Below are positions 1-6,464 of a stretch of DNA of 17,151 bases, piece after piece. Within the stretch, counting starts at the first letter, position 1. Each line of letters opens with the position of its first letter. The notes beneath the pieces were generated by a model, which was not told the origin of the DNA, did not search any database, and worked only from the letters and a program-made list of their open reading frames with translations. The stretch lies in contig DZDB01000027.1 in assembly GCA_022736605.1 (NCBI GenBank), positions 1-17,151 of the forward strand, given 5' to 3'. A program made the translations under genes and the position numbers. The DNA comes from Sideroxydans lithotrophicus. GTDB lineage: Bacteria; Pseudomonadota; Gammaproteobacteria; Burkholderiales; Sulfuriferulaceae.

Positions 1-460
1 CCGCCAGCTGGATGATGGCAAACCGCTGGCGCTCCAGCCGGCTGGCTTGCGGCAGCATGATCAGATTCAGCAGATTGACGGTAAACGTGCGCTCGATCAT
101 CGTGTCGGCGCCCTGCGTCACGTGCTTGAAATCAAAGCGCGGATTTTGCAGCCGACCGGCTTGCACCACATCGGCTTCGGCGATCCCCAGCTCCGCATAA
201 GCCGCCTGCAGACCGCGATTGTTCAACAGCGCAATCTGCACCGCGCTGTCGGCTGTCAATGGCTTTGCCAGCAAGGCTTGCACCTGCGTTTCAATCGCCT
301 GCGCATCGGCGGCATTACGCAGCGGCTGAAGCGACTTGTCCAGACGGGTTTGCGTCAGCTGCGCGACCGAATCCAGACCGCCATCCTTTGAAAAACTCGC
401 ACAACCGCCCAGCACCGCGACCAGCGGCAACCAAACCAGATTTCGATTCATCGGCATCAT
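1..460 (-). CDS. CusC/CzcC-type TolC-family outer-membrane lipoprotein (partial, 3' end off window)
   Basis: The 153 visible codons form the N-terminal part of a TolC-family outer-membrane channel, the outer component of an RND heavy-metal efflux pump. The protein begins with a lipoprotein signal: a hydrophobic stretch, then a lipobox ending LGGC about 20 residues in. It continues with the family pattern of short helices, including LLNNRGLQAAYAELGIAEAD and AGRLQNPRF, typical of CusC/CzcC proteins. The frame stays open to the left edge. The start at 460 overlaps the stop of the preceding Met/His-rich gene (ATGA), and GGAGG lies 9 nt upstream; an in-frame ATG at 451 is the alternative. Position behind two metal-binding secreted proteins points to copper or silver as substrate (inference). 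Adaptor and pump genes would lie beyond the left edge. Confidence 0.85.
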   Translation of the reverse strand, partial: MMPMNRNLVWLPLVAVLGGCASFSKDGGLDSVAQLTQTRLDKSLQPLRNAADAQAIETQVQALLAKPLTADSAVQIALLNNRGLQAAYAELGIAEADVVQAGRLQNPRFDFKHVTQGADTMIERTFTVNLLNLIMLPQASRLERQRFAIIQLA

Positions 461-828
461 GGCGCGCTGCCTCCGTGTGAATGGGAATGGCCGCCGTGAC
501 CGGACCTATCCATACCAGCAGGCATGGCGGGGACAGCAGGCTTGGACTCAGGTTTAATTTCTGGCTTGGCGGGCGCGTCGTGCGACATATCCATGCCAGA
601 CATATCCATGCCCGCCATGCTGTCCTGCTGCGCGGCGTCGGCGTTGGCGGCGCGCCAGTTTTTATCCGGCGTACTGCTATCCGGCATGGCACTGTAATCG
701 GTCAAGGGTGAAACATACTGCGGTGCAGGAACTGCAACGCTAGCGTCCGCCGGGTCGGGCAAAGCCGCCAGCGCGCTGCTCGACACTGCACAGCACGTGA
801 GCAGTGTTAAAACGATTCGGATTTTCAT
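457..828 (-). CDS. Secreted Met/His-rich protein, probable periplasmic copper-binding protein
   Basis: This 123-residue protein starts MKIRIVLTLLTCC and has a clear Sec signal peptide ending near SSALA. The mature part is low complexity: a Pro/Asp/Ala-rich segment, a GMDMSGMDMSHD stretch, and a C-terminus of Met, Gly and His (GHGGHSHSHGG). Such Met and His clusters bind Cu(I)/Cu(II) or Ag(I) in periplasmic copper-handling proteins. I chose the ATG at 828 because GAGGTG stands 5-6 nt upstream and the signal peptide begins there; an upstream in-frame ATG at 867 would add 13 residues that spoil the signal. The stop overlaps the start of the outer-membrane channel gene, so the two are probably translationally coupled. 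I do not recognise a named family, and the function is inferred from composition and context. Confidence 0.8.
   Translation of the reverse strand: MKIRIVLTLLTCCAVSSSALAALPDPADASVAVPAPQYVSPLTDYSAMPDSSTPDKNWRAANADAAQQDSMAGMDMSGMDMSHDAPAKPEIKPESKPAVPAMPAGMDRSGHGGHSHSHGGSAP
586..615. repeat. Tandem 15-bp duplication encoding the GMDMS repeat
   Basis: Two adjacent 15-bp units begin with the same CATATCCATGCC. The repeat keeps the reading frame and yields the GMDMSGMDMS Met-rich motif of the minus-strand copper-binding-like protein. It looks like a small in-frame duplication that raised the number of Met ligands. Confidence 0.8.
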
Positions 829-884
829 GGTACACCTCGTGTTCCAGTCAACAGGGCTGCGCGCCATTCAGCACGCAGGCGTGG

Positions 885-1262
885 CTACGAAATCGAGGCG
901 ATTTGCGGGGGACGTTCAGGCGTAGCAGAAACAAAGCTGTGAAATGAAACGCGGCAGGCTGGGCTGAGGCTGCTGACAAACAGCGTCGGGGCAGGCATGC
1001 CGACCGGCACTGCCGTCATCGCCACACCGATGCAGCACGCCGCACAGGCGGCACACTGCTTAACCGGCTGTGAGCTGGGCTTGGACTCATCCGGACAGCA
1101 CGGCATGGCCGCCATGTTCGCGTGCTCGGCATGATCCATGTGCATCTGCGCAGGCATGGCCGACTGCGGCGCGCACGCCATCATCGCCACCGCCGCCAGC
1201 GTCTGGGCGGGCACGGCGAACAGCAACAACCACACGGTGATGAGTTTAATCAGGGTTTTCAT
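885..1262 (-). CDS. CopL/DUF2946-like secreted Cys/Met/His-rich protein
   Basis: This 125-residue protein begins with a signal peptide (MKTLIKLITVWLLLF to about QTLA). It continues with a Met/His-rich segment (residues about 27-53), paired cysteines in MPCCPDE and in CAACAACC, and a C-terminus with SATPERPPQ. That layout (signal, Met/His/Cys clusters, then PERPP near the end) matches small copper-operon proteins annotated CopL or DUF2946 in beta- and gammaproteobacteria. The expected location is the periplasm or inner-membrane face, with a role in copper binding or sensing; the exact biochemistry of the family is poorly defined. It precedes the second Met/His-rich protein by 56 bp and the CusC-type channel, so it is probably the first gene of the copper cluster. 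No clear Shine-Dalgarno or CueR-type operator was found in the 61 bp upstream. Confidence 0.75.
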   Translation of the reverse strand: MKTLIKLITVWLLLFAVPAQTLAAVAMMACAPQSAMPAQMHMDHAEHANMAAMPCCPDESKPSSQPVKQCAACAACCIGVAMTAVPVGMPAPTLFVSSLSPACRVSFHSFVSATPERPPQIASIS

Positions 1263-1323
1263 CCGGCACGAAGTTTAACATGCAGCCAATAACATTCGGA
1301 TGACTCCCGCCTACCCGGAAAGT

Positions 1324-2502
1324 TCACGCCAGCGCCCGACGACGTTGCCAGGCCAGCGCGGCAAACACCCCCGCCGCGAGCAGCAGAATCAGCGCCAGCA
1401 GCACGAATGCCGCCGCATAGCCGTAGCGCCCAATCATCCAGCCAGTGAGCACCGGGCCGATGGCCTGACCGACATCCATGATGGTGCTCAGCACGCCCAT
1501 GGATGCGCCAAATGCGCCGTTTCTGGTTAAATCCGCCACCAGCGCCGAAGTGGACGAACTCACCGCCGCAAAGCCGATGCCAAACACCGACATCAGCACA
1601 ATCAGCCCGAACAGGCTGGCCCAGACCGGCAGCAACAGCACGCTCAAAGCCGCCAGCACCAGACCGGGAATAATCACCCGTTCACGCCCGGCCTTATCCG
1701 ACACCATGCCCATAACTGGCTTGAGTAACACAATACTGAGCAACTGCGCACCGAGAATAACGCCGATCTGCCAGGCCGGGATGCCCAGCCTGGCGGCGTA
1801 CAGCGCAAGAAACGCCTCGACCGCGCCGAACACCAGATACAGCGCGGCCTCGACACCGCTGGTCGCCAGAATGTAGCGGTTCGCCAGCACCGCGCGCAGG
1901 CTGGCTAAAAACGCTATCCGCTGCGGTTTAGCAGCGCTGGGTGCCGTTTCACCCGGCAGCCACAGGCTCAACACCAACGCCAGCACGCCGCTGATCGCAC
2001 ACGCCACGTACACCATGTGAAAGCTCGCCAGCGAAATCAGCGCGCCGCCCAGAAATGGGGCGATTGAGCGCCCGACGATGGTCGCCGATGAAAACGCCGA
2101 AAGTTTGGCGGCACGGTCTGCCACGTAACGCTGCGCAATCGCCGCCGTCGCCACAGTACCGAAAATTGCCGTGGCAAAACCGTGGTAAAAACGCACCGCA
2201 ATCAGCTGCGTCACGTCCGTCACCAGCAGATATAAAAACGGCGCAGTGGCAAAAATCACCAGCGCCGCACGCATCACCGCGCGTTTGCCCAGATAATCCG
2301 ACAGCGCCCCGGCCGGAAAACTGATGAGAATGCCCGGCACCGTCGACGCCATCACGATCCAGCCGATTTCCGTCGGCGTCGCGCCCAGCGCGTGCGCAAA
2401 CAGCGGCAGCACCGGCGTCTTGGACAGCGTGGAACTGAGCAGCGCCAGGCCGCCAATCAGCGACATCAGTAGCAGCAAATCCCGCTTGCGAGTGGCGCTC
2501 AT
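1324..2502 (-). CDS. MFS transporter, DHA1-like drug/solute exporter
   Basis: This 392-residue protein has about 12 hydrophobic segments in two halves, the layout of the major facilitator superfamily. The loop after helix 2 carries the MFS signature GALSDYLGKRAVM (about residues 65-77), and the second half has a related loop GMVSDKAGRERVI. Length, a very short N-terminus and the proton-antiporter-type sequence suggest a DHA1-like efflux protein; the substrate cannot be read from sequence. The ATG at 2502 is 7 nt after the stop of the MBL-fold hydrolase, so both genes probably share a transcript that starts at folA. The end lies 61 bp before the copper cluster and no strong terminator is visible between them. 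Confidence 0.85.
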   Translation of the reverse strand: MSATRKRDLLLLMSLIGGLALLSSTLSKTPVLPLFAHALGATPTEIGWIVMASTVPGILISFPAGALSDYLGKRAVMRAALVIFATAPFLYLLVTDVTQLIAVRFYHGFATAIFGTVATAAIAQRYVADRAAKLSAFSSATIVGRSIAPFLGGALISLASFHMVYVACAISGVLALVLSLWLPGETAPSAAKPQRIAFLASLRAVLANRYILATSGVEAALYLVFGAVEAFLALYAARLGIPAWQIGVILGAQLLSIVLLKPVMGMVSDKAGRERVIIPGLVLAALSVLLLPVWASLFGLIVLMSVFGIGFAAVSSSTSALVADLTRNGAFGASMGVLSTIMDVGQAIGPVLTGWMIGRYGYAAAFVLLALILLLAAGVFAALAWQRRRALA

Positions 2503-2509
2503 GGCACGA

Positions 2510-3313
2510 TTAGAATTTCAGCGTCTCATCCGGCTGCATCACCACCAGCTTTGATTTCACACCATCTTTTGCCAAGGCCGCCTTGAACTCGGCAGGGGTG
2601 CCGTTCAATATCGGAAAAGTGCCGTAATGCATCGGGATCACGATACGCGGCGCAACCAGTTTGGTCGCCAGCGCGGCACGGTCCGGCCCCATGGTGAAGT
2701 GGTCGCCAATGCACGCCAGCATCACGTCAACCTTGTGAAACTGGGTAATCAGGCGCATGTCATTGAACAGGTCGGTATCGCCAGTGTGGTAAATCGTCGG
2801 ACCGTTTTTCACCATGATGAGGAAACCACCGGGGTTGCCGCCCTGGTGCAGATCCTTGCCGTTTTCATCCATGATGGCCGAGCTGTGAATGGCAGGAATG
2901 AAAGCGATTTTGACTTCGCCGTCGAGCACGCTGATTTCGCCGCCGACATTACCCTGGGTATCAAACCCGGCCTGCGCCTTGGGGTAGCCTGCGTAGGTGG
3001 TCAGCGCCTTGCCCAGATCAAAGGTGCTGACCAGTTTGGCGCCGGTGGTTTTGGCGATCGCCACCGCGTCGCCCACGTGGTCAAAGTGACCATGACTGAT
3101 GAGAATCAAATCCACGCGCGTCAGCGCTGCCAGATCAGCCTTGCCGTGCTTGTTGGCGGGATTGGTAATCCATGGGTCGATCAACAGCACTTTGCCGCTG
3201 GGCGTGGTGAGTTTGAAAGCCGAATGGCCATACCACTCCAGCTCGGTTTGCGCTGCGTTGGCTGACGTCGCCGTCACCAATAAACTGAATACCAGAACCA
3301 GCAATGCTTTCAT
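2510..3313 (-). CDS. Secreted metallo-beta-lactamase-fold hydrolase, UPF0173-like
   Basis: This 267-residue protein has the MBL zinc-binding signature SHGHFDHVGD (His74, His76, Asp78, His79). Further metal ligands fit His163 or nearby, TGDTDLF and the late PMHYGTF. Overall sequence order (WYGHSAFKL, DPWITNP, then the HxHxDH box) matches the UPF0173/YtkL group of metal-dependent hydrolases, whose substrates are mostly unknown. Unlike the usual cytoplasmic members of about 230 residues, it begins with a Sec signal peptide (MKALLVLVFSLLVTATSANA, then AQT), so it is predicted to be periplasmic. GGGAGG lies 6 nt before the ATG. The start overlaps the folA stop (ATGA), implying translational coupling with dihydrofolate reductase, though a functional link is not evident. 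Confidence 0.88.
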   Translation of the reverse strand: MKALLVLVFSLLVTATSANAAQTELEWYGHSAFKLTTPSGKVLLIDPWITNPANKHGKADLAALTRVDLILISHGHFDHVGDAVAIAKTTGAKLVSTFDLGKALTTYAGYPKAQAGFDTQGNVGGEISVLDGEVKIAFIPAIHSSAIMDENGKDLHQGGNPGGFLIMVKNGPTIYHTGDTDLFNDMRLITQFHKVDVMLACIGDHFTMGPDRAALATKLVAPRIVIPMHYGTFPILNGTPAEFKAALAKDGVKSKLVVMQPDETLKF

Positions 3314-3819
3314 CGTACCGCCTCCCTGCGTTGATACATCACAAAATCGTAGTCTAGCCCGCTGGCTGCGTCGTGGCGCGGTGCGCGGCTGATTTCATCC
3401 CACTCCGCGCGGTCGAACGCCGGGAACCAGGCATCGCCGTCAAATTCGGCCTGGATTTCGGTCAGATATAAACGTTGCGCCAAGGGCAAGGTCTGGGCGT
3501 AAAGCTGCGCGCCACCGACGAAGAACACTTCGGCATCGCCCGCACAGGCATCGAGCGCCGCCGCAATTGAAGCTGTAACCAAACAGCCTGCTGGTGCGTT
3601 ATAGCCAGTACGCGACACGATGACCGTGGTGCGACCGGGCAACACCCGTCCGATGGATTCAAAGGTTTTGCGCCCCATCAGAATGTGATGCCCGAGGGTC
3701 AGCGCCTTGAAATGCTGCAAGTCTTCCGGCAAGCGCCAGGGCAGCGTATTGTTGACGCCGATGACGCGGTTTTGCGCCAGTGCGGCAATCAGTGCTATGC
3801 GTGGGTGGGTCGGTTGCAT
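3310..3819 (-). CDS. folA: Dihydrofolate reductase
   Basis: DHFR reduces 7,8-dihydrofolate to tetrahydrofolate with NADPH in the cytoplasm, regenerating the folate that ThyA oxidises. The 169-residue protein shows the family blocks in order: IALIAALAQNRVIG, the loop LPWRLPEDLQHFK with the catalytic acid at Asp33 (equivalent to E. coli Asp27), the NADPH-binding segment MGRKTFESIGR-LPGR, VIVSR, FFVGGAQLY, and LTEIQAEFDGDAWFP. Length is normal for a chromosomal type. The start at 3819 has AGGA about 6 nt upstream. Only 31 bp separate it from the divergent small membrane-protein gene, so its promoter may lie partly inside that gene. thyA lies about 1 kb away on the same strand, separated by marC and the small divergent gene. 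Confidence 0.96.
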   Translation of the reverse strand: MQPTHPRIALIAALAQNRVIGVNNTLPWRLPEDLQHFKALTLGHHILMGRKTFESIGRVLPGRTTVIVSRTGYNAPAGCLVTASIAAALDACAGDAEVFFVGGAQLYAQTLPLAQRLYLTEIQAEFDGDAWFPAFDRAEWDEISRAPRHDAASGLDYDFVMYQRREAVR

Positions 3820-3850
3820 CGTATTCCTAATGACAATTTGAGCGAGTTAA

Positions 3851-4114
3851 ATGATGACAAGTCTGATTATTTCGACCCTGGCCTTCTTTGTCGCGGCCTG
3901 GTTTATCAACCGCTGGCTGGACGACAACGACATCGGCAAGGGCATGACGCGCGGCGCGCTGGTATTCGCCCTGGCCACCCTGGTTTCGTTCATCAGTGCC
4001 GCAATGGTGGACTGGGCGGATACCAAAATCGAGGGACCGCAACCGGCTTCGCTGGCCTCGGGCGATGTAACGCAAATCCTCAAGGCGCTCAACCCGCCGC
4101 CCGTTCAACCCTAA
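3851..4114 (+). CDS. Small membrane protein of unknown function
   Basis: This 87-residue protein has two hydrophobic segments: residues about 4-20 (LIISTLAFFVAAWF) and about 36-51 (ALVFALATLVSFISAA). They are joined by a charged loop NRWLDDNDIGKGMTRG; the C-terminal tail is polar and ends in Pro-rich NPPPVQP. I do not recognise a family. Support for a real gene comes from the membrane-protein pattern, a reading frame that fills the only gap in the minus-strand gene run, and no competing frame. The ATG at 3851 is followed by a second at 3854; the upstream GAGCGAG is only a weak ribosome-binding site. It diverges from folA and converges on marC with the inverted-repeat element between them. Confidence 0.65.
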   Translation: MMTSLIISTLAFFVAAWFINRWLDDNDIGKGMTRGALVFALATLVSFISAAMVDWADTKIEGPQPASLASGDVTQILKALNPPPVQP

Positions 4115-4122
4115 AATCACGT

Positions 4123-4187
4123 GTAGGGCGCAATCGTTATTGCGCCGCCTGCTACGGTGCAATGCGCTCCGCTTATTGACACCCTAC
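4123..4187. repeat. REP/MITE-like inverted-repeat element at a convergent junction
   Basis: The outer ends are GTAGGG (4123-4128) and its complement CCCTAC (4182-4187). Inside are two stem-loops: a perfect 8-bp stem GGCGCAAT/ATTGCGCC (4127-4134 with 4139-4146, loop of 4), and a weaker one with GTGCAAT (4157-4163) against ATTGACAC (4175-4182, one bulge). This paired-hairpin build resembles dispersed intergenic repeats. It sits between the ends of two converging genes. There is no T-run, so it is not a classic intrinsic terminator, though it may still help stop or stabilise both transcripts. Confidence 0.6.
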
Positions 4188-4213
4188 CCGCCTGCAATCC
4201 TGAGCAGTCCGGG

Positions 4214-4855
4214 TCAACGCGACAAACCCGGAAACAGCACCAGCAGGCCATCGGCAATAAACTGCACCGCCATCGCCGCCAGAATCAAGCCCATCACGCG
4301 CGTGCCGATATTCAAGCCGACCGTGCCAAGCCGCGCGCCGATCGGCTCCGCCAGACGCAACACCAGCCAGACCAGTGCGGCAATGCCAATGATGCCAACG
4401 CTGAAAATCAGCTTGTCTGGCCAGCCCCCGACCTGATGCGCATCGACAATCGCCAGGCTGATGGCGCCCGGCCCGGCCAGCAGTGGAATCGCCAGCGGCA
4501 CGACCGAAATATCATTCTTGGATTCGGCTTCGGCACGCTCGTCTGCGGTCTGCCGCGCTGGACTGGTTTTGGCGTGGAACATGGCAATCGCAATCAGCAA
4601 CACCAGCAAGCCCCCGGCGATACGAAACGCGGGCAGACCAATGCCGAAAAACCCCAGCAGGCTGTCCCCTATCCATGCTGCCAGAATCAGAATGATGGCG
4701 ACAGCAATTGCGGTTTTAAGCGCGATACGGCGCATTTCTGCCGGATTCCGGTCGCTGGTCAGGCTGAGGTAAACCGGAATCACGCCTAGCGGGTTGAGAA
4801 TGGCAAATATGCCAACCAGCGATTTAACGTGATCCGACCACACTGGCAGGTTCAT
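4214..4855 (-). CDS. MarC family (UPF0056) integral membrane protein
   Basis: This 213-residue protein has six predicted membrane helices and the MarC/UPF0056 pattern: an early NPLGVIPVYLSLT block (residues about 21-33), a central loop rich in charged residues (about 95-118), then VPLAIPLLAGPGAIS and a final helix pair. Members sit in the inner membrane. The E. coli family member was once tied to multiple antibiotic resistance, but that link was later withdrawn, and true substrates are largely unknown; some relatives are annotated as amino-acid transporters. The ATG at 4855 lies 14 nt after the thyA stop, in a small tandem duplication. No good Shine-Dalgarno is visible, so translation may be coupled. 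It appears to be the last gene of the long purL block. Confidence 0.88.
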   Translation of the reverse strand: MNLPVWSDHVKSLVGIFAILNPLGVIPVYLSLTSDRNPAEMRRIALKTAIAVAIILILAAWIGDSLLGFFGIGLPAFRIAGGLLVLLIAIAMFHAKTSPARQTADERAEAESKNDISVVPLAIPLLAGPGAISLAIVDAHQVGGWPDKLIFSVGIIGIAALVWLVLRLAEPIGARLGTVGLNIGTRVMGLILAAMAVQFIADGLLVLFPGLSR

Positions 4856-4878
4856 TTAGACGGCTTCATTTAGACCGC
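4851..4878. repeat. Tandem 14-bp imperfect duplication at the thyA-marC junction
   Basis: TTCATTTAGACGGC (4851-4864) is followed directly by TTCATTTAGACCGC (4865-4878), matching at 13 of 14 positions. Each copy carries, on the minus strand, a TAAATG motif. The upstream copy provides the thyA stop and the downstream copy the marC start. Between them lies a five-codon open frame (ATG at 4869, stop 4854-4852) whose TGA overlaps the marC ATG. Confidence 0.75.
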
Positions 4879-5664
4879 CACCGGCGCTTTGATTGCCGGA
4901 TAGGGGTCGTAATCCAGCAACTCGAAATCGTCGAATTTAAATGCCAGCAGGTCGCTTATCGCCGGGTTCAGGCGCATGCTCGGCAGCGCCCGCGGCGTGC
5001 GGCTGAGTTGCTCGCGCGCCTGATCGAGGTGATTGGTATACAGGTGCGCGTCGCCCAGCGTGTGCACAAAATCGCCAGGCTTGAGGCCGCTCACCTGTGC
5101 CAGCATCAGCGTCAGCAGCGCATAGCTGGCGATATTGAACGGCACGCCGAGAAAAATATCGGCGCTACGCTGATACAGCTGACAGCTCAATTTGCCGTCG
5201 GCGACATAAAACTGGAAAAACGCGTGGCATGGTGCCAGCGCCATTTGATCCAGTTCGGCCACGTTCCACGCCGAAACGATGATGCGGCGCGAATCCGGGT
5301 TGTGTTTGAGGTCGTGCAGCACGCGCGCAATCTGGTCAATATGGCCGCCGTCTGGCGTGGGCCAGCTGCGCCACTGTTTGCCGTAGACCGGCCCCAGGTC
5401 GCCGTTTTCGTCAGCCCATTCGTCCCAGATGCGCACGCCGTTTTCGGTCAGATAACGGATATTGGTATCGCCCTGCAAAAACCACAGCAACTCGTGAATG
5501 ATTGAGCGCAAATGGCATTTTTTGGTGGTGACCAGCGGGAAACCCTGCGCCAGGTCGAAGCGCATCTGGTAGCCGAATACCGACAAGGTACCGGTGCCGG
5601 TGCGGTCGGATTTGGGGGTGCCGTGGTCAAGCACGTGGCGCATCAGATCGAGGTATGGACGCAT
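4870..5664 (-). CDS. thyA: Thymidylate synthase
   Basis: ThyA converts dUMP to dTMP in the cytoplasm using methylene-tetrahydrofolate, producing dihydrofolate for FolA. Starting at MRPYLDLMRH the protein is 264 residues, the same length as E. coli ThyA and alignable without gaps from memory. Visible key residues are Arg21 (SDRTGTGT), the Arg126-Arg127 pair (PDSRRIIVSAWN), the nucleophile Cys146 (ALAPCHAFFQFY) and the C-terminal IKAPVAV. The frame continues 47 codons upstream, but that stretch belongs to the preceding peptidase gene in another frame and has no ThyA character, so the ATG at 5664 is chosen. It follows the peptidase stop by 1 nt with no clear Shine-Dalgarno, suggesting translational coupling. 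Confidence 0.97.
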   Translation of the reverse strand: MRPYLDLMRHVLDHGTPKSDRTGTGTLSVFGYQMRFDLAQGFPLVTTKKCHLRSIIHELLWFLQGDTNIRYLTENGVRIWDEWADENGDLGPVYGKQWRSWPTPDGGHIDQIARVLHDLKHNPDSRRIIVSAWNVAELDQMALAPCHAFFQFYVADGKLSCQLYQRSADIFLGVPFNIASYALLTLMLAQVSGLKPGDFVHTLGDAHLYTNHLDQAREQLSRTPRALPSMRLNPAISDLLAFKFDDFELLDYDPYPAIKAPVAV

Positions 5665-5665
5665 G

Positions 5666-6463
5666 TTATCGAGCCGTAAGTAGGGTGTCGTAATAGCCTT
5701 GCAAGGTACGCGCAACGCTGCTGGTGTAGGCGTCACTGAAGGCGATGTCAAAGTCGACATTATCCTGCAATTCAAGCAAAAACTGGCGAAACTTGTCTTC
5801 GTCAAGCTGGCGCAAATAGCTCACCATGCGCCACGACTGGCGATAAAACACGTGGATGTTCAAGCCCCAGTCTTCGGCGCGGTGGCGCTTGATGGCGCTA
5901 TCGCGCACCGCCGGCATGATCTGGTGCCCGGCCTTGATGGCGGCAATGGCATCGTCGTCGCTGGCATATTCCGCGCCGCCGCCCGCCGCCGCCAGCGTCG
6001 CCAGCCCTTCGTGAAACCAGATCGGTACCGAGTGGTCATAATGGCCGATTTGCAAACCCAGATGCAGATGCGACAGCTCGTGCACCAGAATCGGATTGAG
6101 CCGTTGCGTCTCTTGCATGAACAGGCGCGGCGACAGGATCAGGCGGTTTTCCGGCACCACGGCGGCGGCCAGATTGGGGGTATAGACCAGCCGTTTGAAA
6201 CACGCCTCAGTCCCGCACACATAGATGCGTACCGCCCCGACAAAGGGTCGGTAATGCGCTGCCTCAACCTGCGCCACCGCGGCTGGCAGCAAACTGGCCA
6301 CGCGCTCGGCCTGCGTCTGTGCGCCCGGCTCAAACCGCACCCGGTCATCCTGCGCCAGCACTTCAAAGCGGTTCAGTATCTGCGCCCTGTCCTTCACATT
6401 CACGCTCCCCATACATCCCGACAATAGCCATGCCGCCAGACACGCCAGCGCGATCTTGCCCAC
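5666..6463 (-). CDS. Lipoprotein with HExxH zinc-metallopeptidase motif (peptidase MA-like)
   Basis: This 265-residue protein has a lipoprotein signal: ALACLAAWLLSGC with the lipidated Cys at residue 17. Its core holds a gluzincin-like pair: VHELSHLHL (His128, Glu129, His132), then PIWFHEGLATL with Glu152 as the likely third zinc ligand. That spacing and the xxWxxEGLA block fit the peptidase-MA-like group. The substrate is unknown; predicted location is the periplasmic side of a membrane. Start choice: GTG at 6463, 1 nt after the stop of the EAL gene, with GGGGG about 6 nt upstream. An ATG at 6616 lies deep in the EAL gene and would add 51 Arg/Ser-rich residues before the signal, so it was rejected. 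Two cysteines at 83 and 88 could form a disulphide. Confidence 0.8.
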   Translation of the reverse strand: MGKIALACLAAWLLSGCMGSVNVKDRAQILNRFEVLAQDDRVRFEPGAQTQAERVASLLPAAVAQVEAAHYRPFVGAVRIYVCGTEACFKRLVYTPNLAAAVVPENRLILSPRLFMQETQRLNPILVHELSHLHLGLQIGHYDHSVPIWFHEGLATLAAAGGGAEYASDDDAIAAIKAGHQIMPAVRDSAIKRHRAEDWGLNIHVFYRQSWRMVSYLRQLDEDKFRQFLLELQDNVDFDIAFSDAYTSSVARTLQGYYDTLLTAR

Positions 6464-6464
6464 C

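Noticed and set aside
315..692. 125-codon minus-strand frame overlapping the copper-protein and channel genes
   Set aside because: It overlaps two better-supported frames with a signal peptide and a lipobox; its own sequence is Arg/Pro-rich without features.
1263..1323. Possible terminator or CueR-type operator before the copper cluster
   Set aside because: Only a weak stem with G-T pairs and no T-run was seen, and no convincing MerR/CueR or CopR/CusR dyad.
5665..5805. Longer ThyA starting at 5805
   Set aside because: The extra 47 residues have no ThyA character and overlap the peptidase gene; the inner start gives the family length of 264.
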